Of a stretch of DNA of 64,000 bases, positions 43,133 to 51,350 are shown in pieces; position 1 is the stretch's first letter, and the number at the start of each line of letters is the position of its first letter. The stretch spans positions 62,001-126,000 of the forward strand of contig NZ_FXBA01000009.1 in the NCBI RefSeq assembly GCF_900177705.1, given 5' to 3'. A model generated the notes under the pieces. It searched no databases. It worked only from the letters and a program-made list of their open reading frames with translations, and was not told the DNA's origin. This DNA is from Fibrobacter sp. UWB15. Lineage in GTDB: Bacteria > Fibrobacterota > Fibrobacteria > Fibrobacterales > Fibrobacteraceae. The position numbers were made by a program, and so were the translations under genes.

Positions 43133-43618
43133 ATGAGGTTTACTCGGTTGGCATCTGCGGGACTACTGGCACTAGCGGCATACGGAATGCTGCTCGGAGT
43201 TTCGGCATTTGCTGGCGATACGGCTGCAAAACCGCAAGACGAAAAGACCGTTGCCACGCAAAAACCGGAGCCCGGTTCTCCAGGGGACACGCTCACTCGC
43301 GAAGACGCCCGCATGGCGCTCCTTGTGTACAAACTTCTCGACAAAGACGGCAAAATCAAGGGCGCAAACATAGAACGCGGCAAAAAACTGTTCATGCAAA
43401 ACTGCAGGCCCTGTCATGGAGACGATGGTCGCCGTTTCAATTTCGCTCCTTATTACGAGCCGCCTGCATATATAGGCCAGCGGGCACGCAATGACATGCC
43501 CACTTTCTGGTATCAAATCAATTTTGGTGACGACGACCGGGGAATGCAAGCCTACATCGACGAGTTCCCGTTGCAGGATCTCGTCGATATTGCGGGGTTC
43601 GCACAAACGTTGCCGTAA
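43133..43618 (+). CDS. Monoheme c-type cytochrome, secreted
   Basis: The 161-aa protein has a signal peptide (cleavage near SAFAG, residue 26-28), a Pro/Glu/Lys-rich linker, and one CxxCH heme site (CRPCH, about residue 88-92). DMPTFWYQINFG carries a likely distal Met, followed by a final helix (PLQDLVDIAGFAQTLP) as in class-I cytochromes c. It is a periplasmic electron carrier, notable in an organism regarded as a strict fermentative anaerobe. ATG 43133 is favoured over a TTG three codons upstream. The stop codon abuts the convergent gene directly. Confidence 0.85.
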   Translation: MRFTRLASAGLLALAAYGMLLGVSAFAGDTAAKPQDEKTVATQKPEPGSPGDTLTREDARMALLVYKLLDKDGKIKGANIERGKKLFMQNCRPCHGDDGRRFNFAPYYEPPAYIGQRARNDMPTFWYQINFGDDDRGMQAYIDEFPLQDLVDIAGFAQTLP

Positions 43619-45505
43619 TTACGGCTGGTGGCCGTTGTAGACCTTGACTTCTTGAATAAAGGAGAGCTCCAGCAGTTCGGGAACTTCGCTTCCGTAAGGC
43701 TGAATCTCGATGGTCTGTGGAGACTTGGCAAGCTTCAGGGCGTGCACAAAGAAATTCCTTTCGACTTCGCTTTCTCCGCGCTTGGTCGGGTTTTTTACCT
43801 TGGCGCCAATCAAGGCGCCGACCGTCTTGGCGTAACGCAAAACCTTAACCAGGTCGAACGTGCTCAACTTCTGGTAGTTGTTGCCGTACTTGGTGGAATT
43901 GAGCGCGGTCTGCAAGGTTTCGGAATTAGCGGTATCCTTGAGTTCGTAGTCTGGCGCCTTTGCTTCGGGCCAGCCTGCAGCAAAGTCCTTGCGCCATTCT
44001 TCAGTGGGAGCGCTGGAGCGGTTTGTGTTCTTGCGTTCCACGAAGGGGCAGTAACCGTAGTTTGTAAGAATGTCGAAGGCGCGGCTTTCCATTTCGGGCT
44101 TGAGTACGAAACCGTAGCCGGCAATGTATTCGTTGGTGCATTCCATGAACTGCGGAAAGCGGGAAAGTTCGTTTAGCACGTCGGCGTTTTCGATTTTGAG
44201 CAAACGAACTGTCTGGACGCGGGCGCCGTAGTAAGAAGAATTCCATTCGGCAATGGTAGATTCCACGTTGACCGGCGGTTTGATCCAGCCCTTGAAATTC
44301 TCGACTTCGGATTCGGCGATGCCGCACTTGAGACCGCGAATGTAGCTGTCGCGGTTCAACGAGAAGCGCAAGTACACTTCGTCGTTTTCAACCTTGGTAA
44401 GGCAAGCGAGCATCAACAGCACTCGCGGAGAGGTTCCGGTGGAGGCGATGAGTTCAAAGTTGGGCAAGCAAGAAATGTTCTGTTCCGGAATGGAGGCGAT
44501 GGACGACTCGATCCAGTCGCGGCCGGCCTGTTCCAAAGTAACGGCGGCAATCTTTCCGTTCACCATGGTGAAGCGGACAAGACCCAAAAGCCAGAGCTCG
44601 CGGAGCGGGCGGGGCAGATATTCCCATGCAATCAAGCCGTCTTTTTCTTGCAGGCGGAAGGTGGGGTCCATGACCCAGAAAATAGAAGAGGCGACGGGCG
44701 CGGTACGCGGCTTGTCCAGCATTTTCAAGAGGCGTACGCAATGGCTGCGGTCTCCGCGGAAACGTTCCTTGAGCCACCAGGAGACCAGGTCCTGGTGCAA
44801 GCGGAAACCATTCTTGCGGATAAATTCGAGTGCCGTTTCTGTGGGAACGAGACAGGCGTCTTCCTGTTCCAGCCAACCATTTACGGTGAGGAAGTTGAAG
44901 ATCAGGGACAGTTCGTTTTCGGCTGTCTTTTCGGAAATACGCTTCGCCGATGTGAAGGCGTCTGTGCAAATCTGGTAGCTGCGGCGGTGCAGCAGGTTGC
45001 TGTTGTTGACCTTGAGTTCTCCGGTCATGCCCAAAGCAAGAACTTCGCAAATGTGCCAGTCGATGAGGTTCTGGTAAAATATATCGGCGCCCTTTACTGC
45101 CGGTGCGTCTTCGAGAGGCATGGAGAAAATGTCTATGAAGTTTGCAAAGCCATAGTATACGGAAGTGCTGGCAGAAGGACTGCGCCACAATACATATTCG
45201 CGGCACATTTCAAGCAAAAAGTTCTGCAGGTCGCGGCACTTGCTTACGGGAACGGTTAGACGAAGTTCGTTAAAGGTCAGGCCCCTAGATGCGCTATTGT
45301 AAATCAGCACCATGCAGTGGCGTTGCCATGGTTCCATTTTCTGGAACAGGCCTGCAACACGGACGTTGTCGTTATAATAACCGAGTGTTTCGTCTTGGAT
45401 GAGAGCGTTGTTCAGCAAGCCCTTGTGGCCGAATGCCTTCGCGTGCGCGTTGCGAAGCAGCGGCTTGGACATCCCTTCAAAAAAAGCATTCAAATCAAAC
45501 ATCAA
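43619..45505 (-). CDS. Protein with XPB/Ssl2-like helicase-associated domain, no motor
   Basis: The 628-aa protein is made of several helical, winged-helix-like segments. It contains a region (about 345-410) reading CLPNFELIASTGTSPRVLLM, LNRDSYIRGLKCG and SEVENF that resembles the Helicase_C_3 (XPB-associated) domain. Walker A/B and helicase motifs are absent, so it is not an ATPase. The C-terminal half contains WKI-like strands and a KVLRYAKTVGALIGAKVKN segment as in WYL/SAV domains. DNA- or ligand-binding is inferred. A TATATTTG element lies 20 nt upstream, and AAAGG precedes the ATG. Confidence 0.65.
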   Translation of the reverse strand: MMFDLNAFFEGMSKPLLRNAHAKAFGHKGLLNNALIQDETLGYYNDNVRVAGLFQKMEPWQRHCMVLIYNSASRGLTFNELRLTVPVSKCRDLQNFLLEMCREYVLWRSPSASTSVYYGFANFIDIFSMPLEDAPAVKGADIFYQNLIDWHICEVLALGMTGELKVNNSNLLHRRSYQICTDAFTSAKRISEKTAENELSLIFNFLTVNGWLEQEDACLVPTETALEFIRKNGFRLHQDLVSWWLKERFRGDRSHCVRLLKMLDKPRTAPVASSIFWVMDPTFRLQEKDGLIAWEYLPRPLRELWLLGLVRFTMVNGKIAAVTLEQAGRDWIESSIASIPEQNISCLPNFELIASTGTSPRVLLMLACLTKVENDEVYLRFSLNRDSYIRGLKCGIAESEVENFKGWIKPPVNVESTIAEWNSSYYGARVQTVRLLKIENADVLNELSRFPQFMECTNEYIAGYGFVLKPEMESRAFDILTNYGYCPFVERKNTNRSSAPTEEWRKDFAAGWPEAKAPDYELKDTANSETLQTALNSTKYGNNYQKLSTFDLVKVLRYAKTVGALIGAKVKNPTKRGESEVERNFFVHALKLAKSPQTIEIQPYGSEVPELLELSFIQEVKVYNGHQP

Positions 45506-45525
45506 ATCAACCTTTATTGGGGAGC

Positions 45526-45533
45526 CAAATATA
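45526..45533 (-). promoter_or_regulatory. TATATTTG promoter element with short leader
   Basis: An exact TAnnTTTG match lies 20 nt before ATG 45505; an AAAGG ribosome-binding site lies in the implied leader. Confidence 0.5.
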
Positions 45534-45542
45534 GTAAAAAAT

Positions 45543-46445
45543 TCAACGTCGTGGATTCTTTCTTTTTTCTGTCCGCTTGAGTAAGCCGGTTAAAAAGCGG
45601 AAAAATTTCTCGGAACGGGAATTGTCCTGCTTTCCGCGTCGAAGGGTGATGACGATGTCGCGCTTGAATTCGGCGTCGGTAATCTTGAGAAGGCGAATGC
45701 GGCGGTTGTTGATTCGCCCCCAAGAAAATTCGGGCCAGAATCCTACGCCGATTCCGCTTGCAATGGCATCTTTAACTGCTAGCGCGTTGTCGCTTTCAAA
45801 AATGATATGCGTCTTGAATCCGACTCGTTCGCAATACTCGTTACAAATATTGCGCAGTTGCTTGGAACCGTAGAGCCCGATAAAGTTTGTTTCTTGCAAT
45901 TCCTTGAGGGAGATACAGTCTCGCTTGCGGTATTGCGCTACGTTGGGAACGGCAAGATAGATGTTTTCGGAACATACGAAACTTTCTTCGTCGTCGGAAC
46001 TGAATTTCTGTGCCGAGGCCTTGTAGTTGGCGTAAGTGCGGACGCAGATATCGTAAAGTGTTGTCTCTTCGTTTTGCACCAGGTTGAATCGCAGGTCGGG
46101 ATCGTTCTGCTTATACAGAATGACTGCGTTGGTCACGAAGGTCGAAGCTGCTAGCACATTCAAGTTTACCGTTGCCGACTGATCGTTTTCCATGGCGCGG
46201 AGCTGCGCCGGGAGAGCTTCGATATCTTCGTAAAGTGGTTTGACCTTCTTATAAAAATAGTCCCCGACTTCGGTGAGCTTGATGTTCCTCCCTTGACTTT
46301 TAAAGAGTTTTACGCCCAGTTCGTCTTCGAGTTTATGCAGGGCGTGGGTGAGCGCAGGCTGTACGATACATAGGGCTTTGGCGCTTTGTGTCACGTGTTC
46401 GGTGCGGGCGACTTCTAAAAAATACTTTAAGTGTGTGAGTTCCAT
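45543..46445 (-). CDS. LysR-family transcriptional regulator
   Basis: The 300-aa protein has the N-terminal winged HTH (MELTHLKYFLEVARTEHVTQ, SAKALCIVQPALTHALHKLE, LGVKLF) and a C-terminal effector domain of about 200 residues (NLNVLAASTFVTNAVILYKQ, VGFKTHIIFESDNALAVKDA, SGIGVGFWPEFSW). It is divergent from a FISUMP lipoprotein and an AspT-type transporter, with a 9-bp-arm inverted repeat in the shared intergenic region. By LysR habit it probably regulates those genes and itself. The effector is unknown. The C-terminal tail is basic (KRTEKRKNPRR). Confidence 0.92.
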   Translation of the reverse strand: MELTHLKYFLEVARTEHVTQSAKALCIVQPALTHALHKLEDELGVKLFKSQGRNIKLTEVGDYFYKKVKPLYEDIEALPAQLRAMENDQSATVNLNVLAASTFVTNAVILYKQNDPDLRFNLVQNEETTLYDICVRTYANYKASAQKFSSDDEESFVCSENIYLAVPNVAQYRKRDCISLKELQETNFIGLYGSKQLRNICNEYCERVGFKTHIIFESDNALAVKDAIASGIGVGFWPEFSWGRINNRRIRLLKITDAEFKRDIVITLRRGKQDNSRSEKFFRFLTGLLKRTEKRKNPRR

Positions 46446-46466
46446 ACATTTTTCTTATCTAAAATT

Positions 46467-46489
46467 ATTCATCAAAATAATTGATGAAT
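46467..46489. promoter_or_regulatory. Inverted repeat, likely LysR operator
   Basis: ATTCATCAA and TTGATGAAT flank AATAA. The repeat contains a T-N11-A core and lies between LysR (start 46445) and the plus-strand TAATTTTG element at 46531. Confidence 0.55.
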
Positions 46490-46530
46490 TAAATATAAAT
46501 AATCTATTAGACAATATGAATTGAGTGTTC

Positions 46531-46538
46531 TAATTTTG
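46531..46538 (+). promoter_or_regulatory. TAATTTTG promoter element for the FISUMP/transporter unit
   Basis: An exact TAnnTTTG match gives a leader of about 20 nt that contains a GGAG ribosome-binding site before ATG 46563. Confidence 0.5.
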
Positions 46539-46562
46539 TCCTCGAAAACGAAAGGAGTATAT

Positions 46563-47120
46563 ATGAAACTGTTCTTCAAGACCATTGCAATCACTGCAAT
46601 CACCCTCTTCACCCTTACCGCCTGCGACCAGGCTAACACTTGCGACTACGACGCTTCTGCGAATACGCTTTCTTGCTCTGAAAAGACTTACAGGACATCT
46701 AATCTTGGTGGAAAAGTCTGGCTTGCCGAAAATATGGCCGTTTACATTCCCGATTCCAGTGTCTGCTACGGAAATGATCACGTGAACTGTGACGCCATGG
46801 GCCGCTTGTACACTTGGACTGCGGCGACAACGGGACTTTGCCCGAAGGGATGGACTCTTCCGACTCGGCAGGATTTCAAGAACGCCTTCGGCAATGCGTC
46901 TGTAGCTACACTCAAGGATGGCTCCTCTTTCAATATGCAGTTTGCCGGTTTCCGCTACTATGACGGAAAGTTTGCCGATAAGGATATCAGCGCCAGCTTC
47001 TGGACGAGCGACAGCTACGATGGTTCCAGAGCTTATCTGGTTCGCGTTACCGATTCTACCATTACTTATGAACACTTCAACAAGAATATTTTAGCCTCTG
47101 TCCGCTGCGTAAAAGAGTAA
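46563..47120 (+). CDS. Compact FISUMP-domain lipoprotein
   Basis: The 185-aa protein has a lipobox (LTAC, Cys21) and no Ser-rich linker. Most of it is one FISUMP domain: YRTSNLGGKVWLAENM, CPKGWTLPTRQDF, FRYYDGKFAD and a final LASVRCVKE. It is the minimal form of the family in this window. GGAG lies 7 nt before ATG 46563. It is 21 bp upstream of an AspT-type transporter and divergent from LysR, so it may be part of a LysR-controlled unit. Confidence 0.88.
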   Translation: MKLFFKTIAITAITLFTLTACDQANTCDYDASANTLSCSEKTYRTSNLGGKVWLAENMAVYIPDSSVCYGNDHVNCDAMGRLYTWTAATTGLCPKGWTLPTRQDFKNAFGNASVATLKDGSSFNMQFAGFRYYDGKFADKDISASFWTSDSYDGSRAYLVRVTDSTITYEHFNKNILASVRCVKE

Positions 47121-47141
47121 ATTTAAAGACGGAGGGATAAA

Positions 47142-48824
47142 ATGACTTGGCTAATAGACTTATTTACGAAGCCCTCGGTGGGCCAGCAAGTCCTTGCGAT
47201 TGCCATTACGGCGGCACTCGGTCTGATGATCGGAAAGATTAAGGTCAAGGGAATTGGCCTGGGTAGTGCCGGAGCGCTATTTATAGGTATCGCCCTTGGA
47301 CATTTCGGGCTCCGCATAGAACCTAACGTGCTTCATTTTATTCAGGAATTCGGCTTGATCCTGTTTGTGTACACCATCGGTATGCAGGTGGGGCCAGGAT
47401 TTATCGATTCCATTCGCCGTCATGGCCTTGTGTTGAATATTCTTTCGACTAGCGTTGTATTGCTTGGTGTATTGGTCACGCTGTGCCTGTACTTCTTTAC
47501 TGATATGCATAACAACGTACCCGTACTCATTGGGATGCTTTGTGGCGCTGTCACGAACACACCTTCCCTAGGAGCCGCTAACTCAGCCTTTGCCGCGGCC
47601 GGGGTGGACACCTCCCTGACGGGTATCGGGTACGCTGTTGCATATCCGTTCGGTGTTATCGGAATCATTTTGGTGATGATCCTTACGCGAGTTATCTTTA
47701 GGCAGGATCCTAACAAGGCTGCTGAAAGTTATTCTGCAGAAATTGCCGCCCACAGTAAAGAAATTGAATCTTGCAGTCTTACCGTCGAAAACCAGAACCT
47801 TTACGGAATCCAGCTCAAGGACATTCCGAACCTGATTTCGAGCGGAGTCGTCGTCACCCGCCTCTTGCGCGGCGAAAGCATTTTTACCCCGAACGGAAAG
47901 ACGGTGATTGAACAAGGCGACAAGCTGCACATTGTGGGCATGCCCGAAGCCGTTTGCGCCATGGAAAAAATTATCGGCAAGCGTCTGGAAAAACCGATTA
48001 CGCTTGAAACCAGCAACACCGACAAGAAGATTGTCGTCAAGACGATTCTCGTGACAAACAAGAAGATTCTCGGCCGCACCATCGGTTCCTTGGCTCTTGC
48101 GGAACGCTACGGCGTAAACATCAGCCGCGTCACGCGCAGTGGATTCAAGTTTACAGGCCGCCTCGATTTGAGAATCAAGTTCGCCGACAAGCTTATGGTT
48201 GTTGGCACCGCCGAAGGCATTGAGGCCGCGGCGAAGGAACTGGGCAATTCTTTAACAGCACTGGACCATCCAGAAATATTGCCCGCGTTCCTTGGCATCT
48301 TCCTGGGAGTCATTGTGGGCAGCATTCCTCTTGCTATCCCAGGGATGCCGACCCCGCTTAAGCTGGGTCTCGCCGGCGGCCCCTTGATTGTCGCTATCGT
48401 GCTTAGCCGTAAACGCAAGATTGGTCCGCTGAACTTTTTTATGGCCAATAGCGCAAACCTGATGCTTCGTGAATTCGGTCTGACGCTCTTCCTCAGCTGT
48501 GTGGGTTTGAATGCGGGAATCAAGTTCTTCGATGTGCTCTTGAATGGTGACGGTCTCCATTACATGGCCTTGGCGGCGCTCATCACTTTCTTGCCGCTTG
48601 CCATCGTTGCTGCCGTGGGACACCTCGTCTTCAAAGTCAACTACCTTTCGCTCTGCGGCGTACTCGCAGGAGCCACCACCGACCCGCCTGCACTTGCATT
48701 TGCCAACGGCCAAGCCAACAGCGAAGCAGTCAACATCGGCTACGCCTCCGTTTACCCTCTCACCATGCTGCTAAGAATCTTAAGCAGCCAGGTGCTCGCG
48801 ATACTCCTGCTGCAAGCGATGTAA
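47142..48824 (+). CDS. AspT/YidE-type putative transporter with two RCK_C domains
   Basis: The 560-aa protein has an N-terminal membrane half (about 5-195; GLMIGKIKVKGIGLGSAGAL, LILFVYTIGMQVGPGF, AVTNTPSLGAANSAFA) and two RCK_C/TrkA-C domains (about 205-380). A C-terminal membrane half repeats the fold (FGLTLFLSCVGLNAGIKF, LAGATTDPPALAFANG). This is the AspT/AAEx family, whose studied members exchange aspartate for alanine; related proteins of unknown substrate are common. GGAGG lies 6 nt before the ATG. LysR regulation is likely. A strong terminator follows. Confidence 0.9.
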   Translation: MTWLIDLFTKPSVGQQVLAIAITAALGLMIGKIKVKGIGLGSAGALFIGIALGHFGLRIEPNVLHFIQEFGLILFVYTIGMQVGPGFIDSIRRHGLVLNILSTSVVLLGVLVTLCLYFFTDMHNNVPVLIGMLCGAVTNTPSLGAANSAFAAAGVDTSLTGIGYAVAYPFGVIGIILVMILTRVIFRQDPNKAAESYSAEIAAHSKEIESCSLTVENQNLYGIQLKDIPNLISSGVVVTRLLRGESIFTPNGKTVIEQGDKLHIVGMPEAVCAMEKIIGKRLEKPITLETSNTDKKIVVKTILVTNKKILGRTIGSLALAERYGVNISRVTRSGFKFTGRLDLRIKFADKLMVVGTAEGIEAAAKELGNSLTALDHPEILPAFLGIFLGVIVGSIPLAIPGMPTPLKLGLAGGPLIVAIVLSRKRKIGPLNFFMANSANLMLREFGLTLFLSCVGLNAGIKFFDVLLNGDGLHYMALAALITFLPLAIVAAVGHLVFKVNYLSLCGVLAGATTDPPALAFANGQANSEAVNIGYASVYPLTMLLRILSSQVLAILLLQAM

Positions 48825-48871
48825 CTGATTTTTACTTCAATCCATTTTCATTCTAGTACTCCATCAAACAC

Positions 48872-48900
48872 AAAAAGGCTCCCTTAACAGGGAGCCTTTT
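48872..48900. terminator. Bidirectional intrinsic terminator
   Basis: AAAAAGGCTCCC and GGGAGCCTTTT form a hairpin with a 6-nt loop between the convergent transporter and repeat-lipoprotein genes. Confidence 0.88.
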
Positions 48901-48916
48901 CGTTGCTCATAATTTT

Positions 48917-49684
48917 TTATTCAGCGGGGCAAGCGTCAACGAGGGTTCCGCCGAAGTCCGGAGATTCACACATATCCTTCATTGCTGCAGGGAGCTCTTC
49001 GCAGCCTCCCATGACACCTGGAACAATGCAGTAAATCACATCGCCGCCAGCAGCAGGCTGTTCGCCGGCACCCGGCCCGGCGGGTTCTTCGCCAGCGCCC
49101 GGCCCGGCGGGTTCTTCACCGGCACCCGGCCCAGCGGGTTCTTCACCGGCGCCCGGCCCAGCGGGTTCTTCACCAGCGCCCGGCCCAGCAGGTTCTTCAC
49201 CAGCGCCCGGCCCAGCAGGTTCTTCACCAGCGCCCGGCCCAGCGGGTTCTTCGCCAGCGCCCGGCCCAGCGGGTTCTTCACCGGTACCCGGCCCGGCAGG
49301 TTCTTCACCGGCACCCGGCCCAGCGGGTTCTTCGCCAGCGCCCGGATTTTCAGTGGCAGGTTCGTCTGTAGCTGGAGTATTCGTAGCACCGTTTTCGCAA
49401 CCTTCAACCGGTTTACCGAACGTCATCGGAGTAAAGATGGTTCCGTTGCACTGTACGGTATCGTTATCTTCTTCAACATAAACCTTGGCGCACATATTAA
49501 CGGTCTGTGAGCAAGTAAGATTGATCGCATCTTCAAGCGTTTGAACACTTGCCGGAAGGTCTGTCGTCGAGGGGGTAGTGGATGGAGTGCCGTTAGACGG
49601 ACTAGAGGAACTGTCGTCACCGCACGCAACGAAAGAAGCCATTGCAAGGGCGGCGAAAGGAAGGATGATTTTTTTGTTAAGCAT
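48917..49684 (-). CDS. Lipoprotein with eleven GAGEEPAGP repeats
   Basis: The 255-aa protein has a lipobox (FVAC, Cys21), a Ser/Thr/Pro-rich stretch, a Cys-containing module (about 45-110; LTCSQTVNMCAK, DTVQCNG), and about eleven 9-residue GAGEEPAGP units (about 115-213). A Cys-containing tail follows (VIYCIVPGVMGGCEELP, ESPDFGG). The repeats likely form an extended spacer, and copy-number variation between strains is expected. There is a GGAG ribosome-binding site 5 nt before the ATG. Function is unknown; surface display is inferred. Confidence 0.8.
   Translation of the reverse strand: MLNKKIILPFAALAMASFVACGDDSSSSPSNGTPSTTPSTTDLPASVQTLEDAINLTCSQTVNMCAKVYVEEDNDTVQCNGTIFTPMTFGKPVEGCENGATNTPATDEPATENPGAGEEPAGPGAGEEPAGPGTGEEPAGPGAGEEPAGPGAGEEPAGPGAGEEPAGPGAGEEPAGPGAGEEPAGPGAGEEPAGPGAGEEPAGPGAGEQPAAGGDVIYCIVPGVMGGCEELPAAMKDMCESPDFGGTLVDACPAE
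49047..49343 (-). repeat. 27-bp tandem repeat, about 11 units, in frame
   Basis: Each unit encodes GAGEEPAGP with silent changes (GCG/GCA, GGT/GGC); one unit has Thr (GTG) and the last reads GEQPAAG. The synonymous differences show the units are not all recent copies. Confidence 0.85.
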
Positions 49685-49835
49685 TTTTACTCCTATAGAA
49701 AAACCTTAATAAACATATATCCGATTCAAAAGGAAACGGATATATGTGTCTAGTAAAAAAAATTTTTATTTGTTCTATCTAAAGCGGTAATATGTTTTTT
49801 TTGGAACTTTTTGTCACGCTTTAGTTTTTTTTCGC

Positions 49836-49864
49836 AAAAAAAAGACTCCCCAAAACGGGGAGTC
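49836..49864 (-). terminator. Intrinsic terminator after the PRPP synthetase gene
   Basis: The minus strand reads GACTCCCC, loop GTTTT, GGGGAGTC, then eight T's, 21 bp after the stop codon. Confidence 0.88.
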
Positions 49865-49885
49865 TATTCGTTACTCATATCTCTA

Positions 49886-51055
49886 TTAGAAGAACTGAGG
49901 CGGCCAACGCGGGTTCTTCGAGGACATATCGATCTTGTAGAAGTCCTTCTCGAAGCGACCGTCATCCAAGCCGTACATCTGCATCACGTGGCGGGCAATC
50001 CACTTGCCGAGCTTCATCACGGTGAGTTTCTTGCGGAGGCGGCCCTGGCAGTCGCGGTTCATGATATCCGGGAGAGTCGAGGTCGTGAGGATTTCGTCGA
50101 TTGCGTGGCTGTTGAGCTTTTCACGGGCTTCGGGGCTCGTGTGGAAGTGCGTCACGCCGAAGCACACGCGGTTGGGGTTACCCTTCTTGATGTGTTCGCA
50201 GCACTGCACGATCGTCGTACCGGTACGCACCATGTCGTCGAACACGATCACGTCCTTACCTTCGATTTCTTCGATGCTGATGTCGGAAAGTTCCGGGTTG
50301 AAGGTCATGCTGATTTCGCGTTCGCCGGTACGCACCTTGTCCATCACCACTCGCTTGCATTCGGGCAGGTCGAGCGCTTCGTAAACGGCGTTCATGAACG
50401 GGCGTGCGCCCTTGTCCGGAGAAACGATTACGAGGTTGTTGCCGTCCTTGCCAGTCTGAACAAAGTTGCTGTTCTTGATGTAGTGGGCGTAGACGTCCGT
50501 CGGAATCAGGTTATGGAAATTGTCCTTGCCGAAGATTTCGGCAAACAGGTTCTGCACCTTGATGCTGTGGTTGTGCACCGTGACCACGGCATCGACACCG
50601 GACTTCTTCAAAAGTTCGGCATAAAGAAGGCTCGTGAAGGCCTGGCCGTCAAACTTCTTCAGGTCAATGTCCGGGCGATCCTTCTCGAGTTCACCGATGC
50701 GGTGCGGACCGCGGTCCTGGGCGCTGTAGAAAAGGTCCGGTTCAACCAGGACGACCTGTTCGGCACCGTTGTCCTTGGCGGCACGGGCCAAAATGCAGTT
50801 ACGCATGGCGTAGTCGTTACGGCTGCGTTCATGGTTCGAAACCGAGCAAATCAGCACGATCTTGCCTTCCAGGCGGCGGCCGATATGTTCCATATCGTCC
50901 ACGTCCAGCATGTAGCGGGGGCAGAATTCGGAGTTTGCGAAGGTCTTCAAGGAGACCACGTCGGAAATATCTTCACGGAGGCCGATGTACTGGGCCATGT
51001 CGATGGCGAACGGGTCATCGGTGAAGTTTCCGGTCACGATAAAACGATCAGACAT
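49886..51055 (-). CDS. prs: Ribose-phosphate pyrophosphokinase (long form)
   Basis: The 389-aa protein has the paired phosphoribosyltransferase folds of PRPP synthetase: FANSEFCPRYMLDVDDME, VSNHERSRNDYAMRN, the DGQAFTSLLYAELL segment, VIVSPDKGARPF, and the PRPP loop VIVFDDMVRTGTTIV. It makes PRPP from ribose-5-phosphate and ATP. It is about 70 residues longer than typical Prs (about 315), with extra sequence in the middle and at the C-terminus (KWIARHVMQMYGLDDGRFEK). ATG 51055 is chosen over an in-frame extension because the conserved MSDRFIV start follows a TATATTTG element with a 40-nt leader. Confidence 0.82.
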   Translation of the reverse strand: MSDRFIVTGNFTDDPFAIDMAQYIGLREDISDVVSLKTFANSEFCPRYMLDVDDMEHIGRRLEGKIVLICSVSNHERSRNDYAMRNCILARAAKDNGAEQVVLVEPDLFYSAQDRGPHRIGELEKDRPDIDLKKFDGQAFTSLLYAELLKKSGVDAVVTVHNHSIKVQNLFAEIFGKDNFHNLIPTDVYAHYIKNSNFVQTGKDGNNLVIVSPDKGARPFMNAVYEALDLPECKRVVMDKVRTGEREISMTFNPELSDISIEEIEGKDVIVFDDMVRTGTTIVQCCEHIKKGNPNRVCFGVTHFHTSPEAREKLNSHAIDEILTTSTLPDIMNRDCQGRLRKKLTVMKLGKWIARHVMQMYGLDDGRFEKDFYKIDMSSKNPRWPPQFF

Positions 51056-51095
51056 AATTACGCCTTGATGTTGAGGTTGAACCATTGGGTATGGG

Positions 51096-51103
51096 CAAAT
51101 ATA
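51096..51103 (-). promoter_or_regulatory. TATATTTG promoter element for prs
   Basis: This is an exact TAnnTTTG match with about 40 nt to ATG 51055. Confidence 0.5.
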
Positions 51104-51153
51104 GAATAATTCAATACCCAAATTCAAGGCCGTCTTACAATAGGCGACATTTC

Positions 51154-51186
51154 AAAAAAAGACTTTCGCCATTTCTGACGAAAGCC
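51154..51186 (-). terminator. Intrinsic terminator after lysA
   Basis: The minus strand reads GGCTTTCG, a 10-nt loop, CGAAAGTC and seven T's. It lies about 165 bp after the lysA stop. Confidence 0.85.
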
Positions 51187-51239
51187 TTAAATAAGATTCG
51201 AATTATTGTTATTGATTTAGAAACAAGCAGGACAAGGCG

Positions 51240-51331
51240 CGAGCTCCCGTAGCGTACTAAAACGTACGTGAGGGAGCGAGCTATACGACACTTGAGGCGT
51301 AGCCTCTTAGTGAGAGTTATCCCCTTTGGGG
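51240..51331. other. Cluster of three hairpins in the lysA 3' region
   Basis: In order: GCTCCC...GGGAGC enclosing CGTAC...GTACG (51243-51277), GAGGC-GTA-GCCTC (51294-51306), and CCCC-TTT-GGGG (51321-51331). The region is gene-free and lies between the lysA stop and its terminator, so it would be a structured 3' UTR. Confidence 0.55.
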
Positions 51332-51350
51332 AAACGCCGTAATGCGCAGT

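Noticed and set aside
49047-49343. Possible CRISPR array.
   Set aside because: The units are contiguous 27-bp coding repeats without spacers and stay in frame within a lipoprotein.
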